Below are positions 5,323 to 11,935 of a DNA stretch of 11,935 bases, piece by piece; the stretch's first letter is position 1, and the number at the start of each line of letters is the position of its first letter. The stretch is from Saprospirales bacterium (GTDB taxonomy: Bacteria; Bacteroidota; Bacteroidia; Chitinophagales; Saprospiraceae): NCBI GenBank assembly GCA_003448025.1, contig DLXL01000227.1, positions 1 through 11,935 on the forward strand. The letters are read 5' to 3'. The notes below the pieces were generated by a model. That model searched no databases. It saw only the letters and a list, made by a program, of their open reading frames with translations, and was not told the DNA's origin. The position numbers were made by a program, and so were the translations under genes.

Positions 5323-7832
5323 ATGGATCTTTACGGATGAAATCTGGCACCAAATTACATACTCATTTTTCTGATACCGGATTAACACAAGATCAGGTAG
5401 TGGAGCATCGGCGCATTTTCGGAAGGAATGAGCTTAAGGATCAACAGCGGAATCCAGTGCTTAAAAGCCTGTGGAATATCGTAACTGAGCCAATGTTCAT
5501 TCTTCTGGTGGTTGCATGTATTTTATATTTTGTATTAGGAGATATTTCTGAAGCTGTAGTAATGGTCTTTTCCATCCTCTTCGTGACTGGAATAGAATTG
5601 TATCAGGAAACAAAATCGGAAAGAGCGCTGGAGGCATTGCGCAAATACACGCAAGCGCAGGTGCGTGTGCTTCGGGATGGTGTTTGGCAGGATATTCCAT
5701 CGGAAGAGCTGGTTCCCGATGATCTGGTGAGTATAGAAGAAGGAGAGTTGGCTGCCGCTGATGGCTATTTGCTGGAGCAGCATGACTTGTCGATGGATGA
5801 GTCTGCGCTCACCGGGGAAAGTTTGCCGGCAGAGAAAAGGGCTTTGGGAAAAAAGCATACAGAAATTCCTGTAGAATCAAGGATATTTCAAGGGAGTACG
5901 GCTGTGTCCGGTCGTGGGCTGTTTCAGGTTACGGCCATTGGATCTGCGACCGAATTTGGCAAGTTGGGTAAATCCCTCCAATGGATAGAGACCGCTAAAA
6001 CGCCGCTTCAAATTCAGATCAAGCGTTTTGTGACTCAAATGGGTATTGCCGGTGGATTAGCTTTTTTGCTGGTATTTATCCTGAATTATTGGTTGGCGCC
6101 AGATGTATGGGCGGCTCTGTTGTTTTCCCTAACGCTGGCTATGGCCATTTTGCCGGAAGAGATTCCTGTTGCATTTAGTGAATTCATGGGTTTGGGCGCT
6201 TACCGAATGATTAAGCATGGGATTCTGGCCAAACATCCGGGAACAGTGGAAAGTCTGGGGTCTGCAACAGTGATATGTCTTGATAAAACTGGTACCATAA
6301 CCCAAAACCGGATGTGGGTTGCCGAGGTAATAGATCTTGGAAAAGAAGGAAAGACGCTTGAGTTAGCCCTTTGGGCCAGTGAACCTGTGGTTTTTGATGC
6401 CATGGAAAAAGCAATTCTGGAAGGTGTTCAGATATCGAAACAATTGGAGGGAGACCCCAGAAAAGGATATCATTTGGTCAAAGAGTATGCACTTTCCGGA
6501 AGACCACCGATGATGACCCATATCTGGGAGAGAGACGAAGCGACGCCGCGAGTCATTGCCTGTAAAGGCGCGGTGGAAAAAGTACTGGAGGTTTCCGGCG
6601 CAACAGAGCCATTTTCCCGCAAGGCGATGGTTGAAATGGAAAAGCTTGCAGCAAAAGGCTTCAGGGTGCTCGGTGTGGCAAGTGCCATATTTGATGGGGA
6701 AGAATATCCTGCGGATCAGGCCGATTTTCAATGGCAATTTGAAGGACTGGTAGCTTTTTATGACCCACCCAAGGAAAATGTGGAACGTGTTTTCAATCGG
6801 TTCTATGAGGCTGGTATTCGGGTCATGATGATCACCGGAGATCATTTGGTAACGGCACAACACATTGCCCGGCACACAGGTTTGAAAGGCTGGGAGGTTG
6901 CATTGTCCGGTCATCAGGTGATGGCATTGACCGATACGGACCTTCGGGATGCTGTTCAAAGGGTCAATGTTTTTGCGCGTATGTTTCCTGATGCAAAACT
7001 CAGGATAGTCAATGCGCTCAAAGCGAATGGCGACATTGTGGCGATGTCAGGAGATGGGGTGAATGATGGACCGGCACTTAAATCTGCCCAAATTGGCGTG
7101 GCTATGGGAAAAAGAGGCACTGAAATAGCAAAAAACGCGGCCTCCCTAGTGCTTTTAGATGACGATCTGAATGACATGGCCATCGCTGTTAGGATGGGAA
7201 GAAGAATATACAACAACCTGAGGAAAGCCATTCGGTACATCATTTCCATACACTTGCCTATTATACTGGTTGTGCTGTTGCCCTTGTTATTGGGATGGAC
7301 ATACGTCCACATTTTGATGCCTCTGCATGTGATTTTTTTGGAATTGGTGATGGGGCCAATAGCTGCTATTGCTTTTGAAAACGAACCCGCAGAACCCAAT
7401 TTGATGAAAAAGCCGCCCAGAAAGGCCACAACTTCCTTGTTTTCCTGGAATGAAATAGGATTAAGTTTACTTCAGGGTGCAGCTATCACCGTGGCAGTAT
7501 TATGGATGTATCAGGTAGGCGTACAGCAAGGAACGTCTGAAGAAAGCGTGCGCTCTATGGTTTTTGCAACCCTTGTATTTGCCAATATATTCCTCACCCT
7601 GGCAAACCGGTCCTTTGATTATGCTTTGAACAAAACCTTGTTCTACAAAAACAAAATACTACCCTGGATACTTGGCATATCAGCACTTATGTTGCTGCTT
7701 ATTTTATACGTTCCTTTCTTGTCCCGGTTATTTGATATGGACACTCTTTCACCTATCATGCTGGCATGGTGCGTCCTGGCCGGATTTCTCAGCGTGGTTT
7801 GGTTTGAAGTAATCAAGTATTTGCGTGTTTGA
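5319..7832 (+). CDS. P-type cation-transporting ATPase, P2-like, ion unknown
   Basis: The 837-residue product has all core P-type ATPase motifs in order: TGES (165-168) in the actuator domain, PEEIP (279-283) in helix M4, the phosphorylated Asp322 in DKTGT, KGA (416-418) in the nucleotide-binding domain, MITGDH (504-509) and GDGVND (578-583). An N-terminal cation-ATPase domain (about 15-60) and ten likely transmembrane helices complete it. It has no CPC motif or N-terminal metal-binding domain, so it is not a copper/zinc (P1B) pump such as CcoI. Compared with SERCA, M4 keeps the Glu (PEEIP for PEGLP), but M5 has SIHLPI where N768/E771 would lie, and M6 has LELVMGP where N796/T799/D800 would lie. 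The transported ion is therefore unknown. The start at 5319 is favoured by its ATGA overlap with the CBS gene; an ATG at 5337 is possible. The last three codons (CGT GTT TGA) lie in the first copy of an octamer array. Confidence 0.93.
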   Translation: MNGSLRMKSGTKLHTHFSDTGLTQDQVVEHRRIFGRNELKDQQRNPVLKSLWNIVTEPMFILLVVACILYFVLGDISEAVVMVFSILFVTGIELYQETKSERALEALRKYTQAQVRVLRDGVWQDIPSEELVPDDLVSIEEGELAAADGYLLEQHDLSMDESALTGESLPAEKRALGKKHTEIPVESRIFQGSTAVSGRGLFQVTAIGSATEFGKLGKSLQWIETAKTPLQIQIKRFVTQMGIAGGLAFLLVFILNYWLAPDVWAALLFSLTLAMAILPEEIPVAFSEFMGLGAYRMIKHGILAKHPGTVESLGSATVICLDKTGTITQNRMWVAEVIDLGKEGKTLELALWASEPVVFDAMEKAILEGVQISKQLEGDPRKGYHLVKEYALSGRPPMMTHIWERDEATPRVIACKGAVEKVLEVSGATEPFSRKAMVEMEKLAAKGFRVLGVASAIFDGEEYPADQADFQWQFEGLVAFYDPPKENVERVFNRFYEAGIRVMMITGDHLVTAQHIARHTGLKGWEVALSGHQVMALTDTDLRDAVQRVNVFARMFPDAKLRIVNALKANGDIVAMSGDGVNDGPALKSAQIGVAMGKRGTEIAKNAASLVLLDDDLNDMAIAVRMGRRIYNNLRKAIRYIISIHLPIILVVLLPLLLGWTYVHILMPLHVIFLELVMGPIAAIAFENEPAEPNLMKKPPRKATTSLFSWNEIGLSLLQGAAITVAVLWMYQVGVQQGTSEESVRSMVFATLVFANIFLTLANRSFDYALNKTLFYKNKILPWILGISALMLLLILYVPFLSRLFDMDTLSPIMLAWCVLAGFLSVVWFEVIKYLRV

Positions 7833-7888
7833 GTGTGGGAGTGTTTTAGTGTTTAAGTGTTTTGGTGTTTATGTGTTTTAGTGTTTTG
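7825..7888 (+). repeat. Tandem octamer array, left arm (8 copies of GTGTTTnn)
   Basis: Eight contiguous 8-bp units start at 7825, 7833, 7841, 7849, 7857, 7865, 7873 and 7881. All have the GTGTTT core except the second, GTGTGGGA; the last two bases vary (GA, TA, AA, TG, AT). The first unit contains the end of the ATPase gene including its TGA stop. The array ends directly at the 14-bp GC-rich inverted repeat. Confidence 0.88.
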
Positions 7889-8040
7889 GTTGGCGTTCGG
7901 CTTTAGATTACCACTTAGCCATTTAAGGTACTAAGCCTCCCTCATCGGAGTGTTCTTAGTGATAAATGAATGTTAGTGAATAATAATTTTCCTGAACTCA
8001 GGGATCTGCAAATCGCAATAATCCCCAGCCGAACGCCAAC
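7889..8040. repeat. 14-bp GC-rich inverted repeat enclosing a structured core
   Basis: GTTGGCGTTCGGCT at 7889-7902 is perfectly inverted at 8027-8040. The 124-bp core between them has no reading frame of note but contains smaller inverted repeats: ACTAAG (7930-7935) with CTTAGT (7955-7960), enclosing CTCC (7937-7940) with GGAG (7947-7950); CCTGA (7991-7995) with TCAGG (7998-8002); and GGGAT (8001-8005) with ATCCC (8021-8025). The last two overlap and are mutually exclusive. A folded RNA is possible but not demonstrated. Confidence 0.8.
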
Positions 8041-8128
8041 ATAAACACTCAAACACTCAAACACTTAAACACATAAACACATAAACACATAAACACATAA
8101 ACACATAAACACATAAACACTCCAACAC
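8041..8128 (-). repeat. Tandem octamer array, right arm (11 copies of nnAAACAC)
   Basis: Eleven contiguous 8-bp units run from 8041 to 8128. Six successive units at 8073-8120 are identical (ATAAACAC), as is the first at 8041; the others are TCAAACAC twice, TTAAACAC once and a final TCCAACAC. The last base of the array is the first base of the reverse-complemented stop codon of the ABC gene. Identical neighbouring copies suggest recent expansion by slippage. The left arm has only eight units, so the arms differ in length. Confidence 0.9.
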
Positions 8129-9942
8129 TAACCAAGTGCTTGCAATTCCACTAACTTCCGATAGATCTTACCCTCCTGCATCAGGCTTTCATGCGTGCCA
8201 CGTTCTACAATCCTGCCTGCATCCATGACCACAATTTCATCAGCGTTTTGTACGGTGCTGAGTCTGTGCGCAATAACGAGCGCTGTTCGGTTTTGCAAAA
8301 GTCGTTCCAGGGCTGCCTGGACCAGCTTTTCAGATTCTGAATCCAGCGCAGAGGTTGCTTCATCCAAAATCAGAATAGGAGGATTTTTGAGCAACGCCCG
8401 GGCAATGGTGAGTCGCTGTCTTTGACCACCACTAAGTTTTGACCCACGGTCGCCAATGTTGGTATTGTACCCTTCCGGCAGGGTTGAAATAAACTCATGC
8501 GCATTGGCAGCTTTTGCAGCCGCAATAACCGCTTCATCAGTGGCATCGAGACTGGAAAACGCGATGTTGTTGCGCACCGTATCATTGAACAAAATAGCCT
8601 CCTGGCTAACGATGCCCAATAAGGCTCGCAGGTCATGAATATGCAACTGGCGCAAATCATTACCATCTATCAGAATTTGGCCTTCCGTTGGATCATAAAA
8701 ACGTGGCAGCAGATCGGCTATAGTGCTTTTGCCAGCACCAGAAGCGCCAACTAGGGCTACTATTTTTCCTTTGGGGATCAATAATTGAATCTGTTCCAAG
8801 GCCGGACGTTCTGCATTGGCGTACTGAAACCGGACATCCCTAAACTCAATTTGTTGCTCAAATCGCTGGATTCTCCGGGCATTTTCCTCGCTGGAAATAA
8901 GCTCAGGTGCATCAAGCACTGCCTCCACACGCTCCAGTGCACCCATCCCTTTTCTGATACTGTAGGTAGCGGCAGAAAAAGCCTTGGCAGGCTCTGTGAT
9001 AGAGTAAAAGGCATACAGAAAGGTGATGAAGGTAGGTCCGGATAATTTATAGGCAAACACCAGCTTGGCGCCGTACCATAAAAGGACTGACGCTACAGCT
9101 ATGCCCAAAAATTCTGACAGAGGAGATGCCAGATCTCGCCTGCGCGACAGGCGTGTGAGCATGCGTGCATAGGCACTGTTCTCCTTGCCAAACCGTTCGC
9201 CCTGCCAATGCTCGGCGTTAAAGCCTTTTAATATGCGCAAACCACCGAGCGTCTCTTCAACGAGCGACATTACCATGCCCAGTTTCGATTGTGCTTCGCC
9301 GGATTGTTTCCGTAACGTTTTCCCAATGCCGCCAATGATCACCCCGCTGAAAACCATCAGAATAAATACAAACACGGTAAGCTTGGGAGATACCCATAAC
9401 ATATAGGCCAGACTTCCACTGATAACAATGGGCTCACGTACTAAGGCTTCCATGACGCCCATAATGCTCCATTCAACCTCCTGAACATCGGCAGAAAACC
9501 GGCTCATCAGATCGCCCTTTCGTTCTTCAGAGAAAAAGGAAAGCGGCAGATGCAACATTTTTTGAAGTAGTTTTTGCCGCAAATCACGGACCACGCCGTT
9601 CCGTACCGGAGCCAGAAAGTACAGGGATAAATACCGGAAAAGGTTTTTCCCAAAAAAGGTAACGACTAAAAAACCGCACACCAATACCAATGCTTGCTCC
9701 CGGCCATAGGTCTGTATTAGATAGGCAAAAAAAGTGTCGAGCTGATGCTGAAGACCGGTGTCGGCTATCTTAGGCGCTGACTGGACGGCCTCGGTTGCTG
9801 CAGGATCCGTGAACAGGATTTGTAAAAAAGGCAACAGAGCCGGAATGCTAACCACCACGAACAGCGACATGAGTACGTTGCAAACGATAGCCAGGGTTAG
9901 CAAGCGTTTATAGGGAAGGTAATATCTTAGGAGTCGGAGCAT
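8128..9942 (-). CDS. MsbA-like ABC exporter (fused permease and ATPase)
   Basis: This 604-residue half-transporter has an N-terminal six-helix ABC type I exporter domain (about 1-335) and a C-terminal nucleotide-binding domain (about 365-600). All ATPase motifs are intact: Walker A GASGAGKST (399-407), Q-loop Gln447, signature LSGGQ (503-507), Walker B ILILDE ending in the catalytic Glu528, and the switch His559 in AHRLST. A coupling-helix region (RKGDLMSRFSADVQ, about 141-154) is typical of the MsbA and multidrug group. It should act as a homodimer in the inner membrane. A lipid A or other lipid-flipping role is the usual guess for such proteins in Bacteroidota; drug or peptide export is an alternative. 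Its start overlaps the stop of the preceding 99-residue gene by one base (TAATG), indicating coupled translation. The stop abuts the octamer array. Confidence 0.92.
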   Translation of the reverse strand: MLRLLRYYLPYKRLLTLAIVCNVLMSLFVVVSIPALLPFLQILFTDPAATEAVQSAPKIADTGLQHQLDTFFAYLIQTYGREQALVLVCGFLVVTFFGKNLFRYLSLYFLAPVRNGVVRDLRQKLLQKMLHLPLSFFSEERKGDLMSRFSADVQEVEWSIMGVMEALVREPIVISGSLAYMLWVSPKLTVFVFILMVFSGVIIGGIGKTLRKQSGEAQSKLGMVMSLVEETLGGLRILKGFNAEHWQGERFGKENSAYARMLTRLSRRRDLASPLSEFLGIAVASVLLWYGAKLVFAYKLSGPTFITFLYAFYSITEPAKAFSAATYSIRKGMGALERVEAVLDAPELISSEENARRIQRFEQQIEFRDVRFQYANAERPALEQIQLLIPKGKIVALVGASGAGKSTIADLLPRFYDPTEGQILIDGNDLRQLHIHDLRALLGIVSQEAILFNDTVRNNIAFSSLDATDEAVIAAAKAANAHEFISTLPEGYNTNIGDRGSKLSGGQRQRLTIARALLKNPPILILDEATSALDSESEKLVQAALERLLQNRTALVIAHRLSTVQNADEIVVMDAGRIVERGTHESLMQEGKIYRKLVELQALG

Positions 9943-10241
9943 TATTTTTTAAAAGCCAGTTTTTCCAGCATTTCACTGGCTATGGGATCGGCATAAATGC
10001 CATAATTGTTGATCAAAACTCCTTTCATATCGCCGTGAATTGCCGAAATGGCATAAATGCCCAGCTCTTCTGAAGGGTCGGTTTCGCCCTCCAGGCGAAA
10101 ATATTTATCCACCTGAAATTCATGGTGAAAGAACTGGAAATCGCCATTGCGACATTCCAGACAATTTTCCTGCAGGTTAAAATCTTCGGTATATCCCTCC
10201 TTGCGAAGTTCATCCAGGATGGTTAAAAGTGTCTTTTCCAT
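9942..10241 (-). CDS. Small conserved Bacteroidota protein ('phosphoribosylpyrophosphate synthetase'-named family), function unknown
   Basis: The 99-residue protein is acidic, probably soluble, with no signal peptide or membrane helix. Features resembling the small Bacteroidota family often labelled phosphoribosylpyrophosphate synthetase are the segment GYTEDFNLQENCLECRNG (about 16-33) with two cysteines spaced C-L-E-C, an FRLEGETDPSEE segment near 48-59, and a C-terminal KGVLINNYGIYADPIASEML stretch (about 73-92). It is far too short for, and lacks the motifs of, a real PRPP synthetase, so that name should not be taken as function. It sits 27 bp after the TspO-like gene and shares one base with the MsbA-like gene start, so it is probably made together with that transporter. 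A regulatory or accessory role is conceivable, but nothing in the sequence shows it. Confidence 0.85.
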   Translation of the reverse strand: MEKTLLTILDELRKEGYTEDFNLQENCLECRNGDFQFFHHEFQVDKYFRLEGETDPSEELGIYAISAIHGDMKGVLINNYGIYADPIASEMLEKLAFKK

Positions 10242-10268
10242 GTTCCAAAGGGATTTGAGTTCAGCGTA

Positions 10269-11051
10269 TTATACCGTAGTCCGTTTTTTTCGGAAGAAGC
10301 TGGTGACAACAGGCACCAGTACCCCGATAGCAGCAATGGCAGCCCCGGCTACTATGGCTGAACCGTCTTCAGGTGCACCATTGCGTTTGAGGACAATTCC
10401 TGTAAATGCCCATAAAACAGCAATCACATGCCCAATGTTGCGCTGCTTTGTTCCAAAAAACAAGGCAATAATGGTGCCCGCGGTGATCATCAGCACTGCC
10501 CAAAGGCCTTCACCCACTACGCCTCCCCTCCAACCCATGGCCACCAGCCAGGCTGTAACATTGGCAATCAGGGCAACCGTGATCCATCCCTGATACAATC
10601 CAAAAGGGATTTTGATCCAGGTTGGGGAGGTGCTGTCGGGTTGGTAAAGCTGCCGGTTAAGCGTCACAAGACTGGCCAGCAAGCCGATCATGATGACAAC
10701 CGATAACGCCAGCTGTTCCCAATGCCAGGCAAAAATCCAGGCGATGTTCAATAAACTGCCCAGGGCAAAATAAAGGCTGATTTGGTGTACAGCTGGGGCA
10801 ACTCTTTGAAGGGTTTTGGCGGAAAATAAGCCCCATAAACATACCGCTGTAAAAACCATAAGCCACAGGTACAAAACACCCCAAATGGAAAAGGTCAGCC
10901 CGGCCGGGGTGAATAAATTGGGATACTGGTTGGAAAGCGCGCCGGTGGTTTTGCCATTCAGTGGCAACGCATTCGCCAGGTAATTCACCCAGAGTACTCC
11001 GGCAAACGCCAGGGTATTGATTAAAATAAGGATACGCACACGATGGTTCAT
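10269..11051 (-). CDS. TspO/MBR-like tryptophan-rich membrane protein with extra helices
   Basis: The 260-residue protein has about eight transmembrane helices (near 7-27, 50-75, 90-109, 113-132, 148-171, 181-200, 205-223 and 230-253) and ends in a basic tail. TspO-like traits are [19 protein letters not shown] (46-64), [20 protein letters not shown] (101-120) and [20 protein letters not shown] (149-168), which match the spacing of conserved Pro, Trp, Asn and Ala positions in TspO. Classical TspO has five helices and about 160 residues, so the last three helices here are an addition. TspO proteins bind porphyrins and other hydrophobic ligands and affect stress responses; the function of this longer form is not established. 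Its start overlaps the MFS stop by 4 bp, and the 99-residue gene follows after 27 bp. Confidence 0.72.
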   Translation of the reverse strand: MNHRVRILILINTLAFAGVLWVNYLANALPLNGKTTGALSNQYPNLFTPAGLTFSIWGVLYLWLMVFTAVCLWGLFSAKTLQRVAPAVHQISLYFALGSLLNIAWIFAWHWEQLALSVVIMIGLLASLVTLNRQLYQPDSTSPTWIKIPFGLYQGWITVALIANVTAWLVAMGWRGGVVGEGLWAVLMITAGTIIALFFGTKQRNIGHVIAVLWAFTGIVLKRNGAPEDGSAIVAGAAIAAIGVLVPVVTSFFRKKRTTV

Positions 11052-11935
11052 GACTCGGATTCGGTGTTTGCTGCGGAGGGTGTTTTCTGGCCAATCTGAT
11101 GCTTAAATAACGATCGCATAGCCAGCAACATACTCAGCAAAGATAAAGCAGCGCCCATTAAAAACGGTGCACCGGGAAATTGAATAGAGGATTCCGGAGC
11201 GGTAAAATGGGCAAACAGGTTTGTCATGAGCAAGGGCCCGATAATAGAGGTAAGACTGATCAGACTCGTTAGCGCGCCATTAAGCTCTCCCTGTTCATTG
11301 GCCGGCACCTGACCGGAAATGATGCTCTGCAGGGAAGGTCCGGCGATTCCGCCAAAAGCAAAAGGCACCATGAACGCAAACATCATCCAGCCTTCTGTGG
11401 CAAAGGCAAACAAGACAAAGCCAAAGGCATACAAACTAAGTCCAACCAAAACCGATGTCCGTTGCCCGAACTTTGGAATCAGAATCCTCGATAATCCGCC
11501 TTGAACAATGGCGGTCATCAGTCCTACAAAGGCTAATGAATATCCTACCCAGCGCTCGTCCCACTGGAACTTCATCATGGTAATGTAAGTCCAGGTGCTT
11601 TGGTTGGCATGGCCTGCAATATAAATGCAGATCAAAGAGGCCACCAGACTCAAAATGACCGGATATCTGCGCAAGTTCAACAAAGACCCAATCGGATTGG
11701 CACGTTTCCAATCAAATTCCCGCCGGTTTTCAGCACTCAGGGATTCAGGAAGGATAAAATAACCGTATAGCCAGTTGACAAGGGCAAGCCCTGCAGCCGC
11801 AAAAAATGGCGCCCGAATGCCAAAATGAAAGGATACAATTCCACCAATCAAAGGCCCAATAATGAATCCCAATCCGAAAGCGGCACCCACCAATCCAAAA
11901 TTCTGGGCACGTTTTTCAATCGGACTAACATCGGC
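11048..11935 (-). CDS. TetA-like MFS drug exporter (partial, N-terminus off right edge)
   Basis: The frame remains open to the right edge, so 295 C-terminal residues are visible out of about 400 expected. It begins [14 protein letters not shown] followed by [18 protein letters not shown], the region after helix 4 that is characteristic of the TCR/Tet group of the major facilitator superfamily. [20 protein letters not shown] further on also closely resembles TetA. Eight hydrophobic helices are visible, matching helices 5-12 of a 12-helix antiporter. Such proteins export drugs such as tetracyclines in exchange for protons; the actual substrate here is unknown, and chromosomal members are often not resistance genes. 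A TTG codon at 11893 could be mistaken for a start but lies within the conserved helix. It is the first visible gene of the minus-strand group and overlaps the TspO-like gene by 4 bp (ATGA). Confidence 0.9.
   Translation of the reverse strand, partial: ADVSPIEKRAQNFGLVGAAFGLGFIIGPLIGGIVSFHFGIRAPFFAAAGLALVNWLYGYFILPESLSAENRREFDWKRANPIGSLLNLRRYPVILSLVASLICIYIAGHANQSTWTYITMMKFQWDERWVGYSLAFVGLMTAIVQGGLSRILIPKFGQRTSVLVGLSLYAFGFVLFAFATEGWMMFAFMVPFAFGGIAGPSLQSIISGQVPANEQGELNGALTSLISLTSIIGPLLMTNLFAHFTAPESSIQFPGAPFLMGAALSLLSMLLAMRSLFKHQIGQKTPSAANTESES

Larger units (their letters stand above)
7825..8128. repeat. Octamer-armed palindromic element filling the convergent intergenic region
   Basis: The whole region between two converging genes is a large imperfect palindrome. 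From the outside in it has an array of 8-bp repeats (GTGTTTnn) at 7825-7888, a 14-bp GC-rich inverted repeat at 7889-7902 and 8027-8040, a core of 124 bp, and the inverse octamer array (nnAAACAC) at 8041-8128. Both arrays are in the same 8-nt register relative to the axis, so GTGTTT cores face AAACAC cores without slippage. The outer ends are also alike: GTGTGGGA at 7833 on the left, and GTGTTGGA (read on the minus strand) at 8121-8128 on the right. It could act as a two-way transcription barrier, or be a non-autonomous repeat element; neither is shown. Confidence 0.85.

Noticed and set aside
6363..6959. A 198-codon open frame on the minus strand.
   Set aside because: It lies wholly opposite the ATPase nucleotide-binding domain and has no recognisable product.
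5319..7832. Calling the ATPase CcoI (copper pump for cbb3 oxidase) or a Ca2+ pump.
   Set aside because: There is no CPC motif or metal-binding domain for CcoI, and the M5/M6 ligands of Ca2+ pumps are not conserved.
8041..8128. A CRISPR array, because of regularly repeated short units.
   Set aside because: The units are only 8 bp, directly tandem and without spacers, and no cas genes are nearby.
11048..11893. An MFS gene starting at the TTG codon at 11893.
   Set aside because: The conserved TCR/Tet sequence continues upstream without a stop to the window edge, so the gene is simply truncated by the window.

Overview
This window looks like chromosomal DNA from a Bacteroidota bacterium, perhaps in or near the Saprospiria; the class is a guess. 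The evidence is a fused CcoN-CcoO oxidase polypeptide, a CcoP with a single haem c site, a 52-residue CcoQ, a small protein of the Bacteroidota family often misnamed 'phosphoribosylpyrophosphate synthetase', and A-rich rather than Shine-Dalgarno-type sequence before several starts. Nearly all of the window is coding, and no tRNA, rRNA, CRISPR array, transposase or prophage gene was seen.

Layout. (1) Positions 1-4335, minus strand, transcribed right to left: ccoS, ccoNO, ccoQ, ccoP and ccoG (ccoG runs off the left edge). This is a cbb3-type, high-affinity haem-copper cytochrome c oxidase operon with two assembly genes. Each of its three intergenic gaps holds an inverted repeat. (2) Positions 4482-4703, plus strand, divergent from ccoS: a small VF530/DUF2132-family protein. 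(3) Positions 4867-7832, plus strand: a two-CBS-domain protein overlapping by 4 bp a P-type cation ATPase whose membrane ion-site residues differ from those of Ca2+ pumps. (4) Positions 7825-8128: a stop-codon-to-stop-codon palindrome between two convergent genes. Arms of 8-bp tandem repeats flank a 14-bp GC-rich inverted repeat and a core of about 124 bp. (5) Positions 8128-11935, minus strand: a tightly packed run, in transcription order a TetA-like MFS exporter (cut by the right edge), a TspO-like membrane protein with extra helices, a 99-residue conserved protein of unknown role, and an MsbA-like ABC exporter.

How the parts work together. The cco genes should build a terminal oxidase that reduces O2 at low tension and pumps protons. 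ccoI, the copper ATPase often found beside ccoS, is not in view, and the ATPase at 5319-7832 is not a substitute because it lacks heavy-metal features. The CBS protein is placed to act as a nucleotide-responsive partner of the ATPase. The right-hand minus-strand genes form a probable operon of membrane export functions, judged by overlaps of 4 bp and 1 bp and one 27-bp gap. The most unusual non-coding structure is the octamer-armed palindrome. The least understood proteins are the ATPase with its CBS partner, the 99-residue protein and the extended TspO-like protein.
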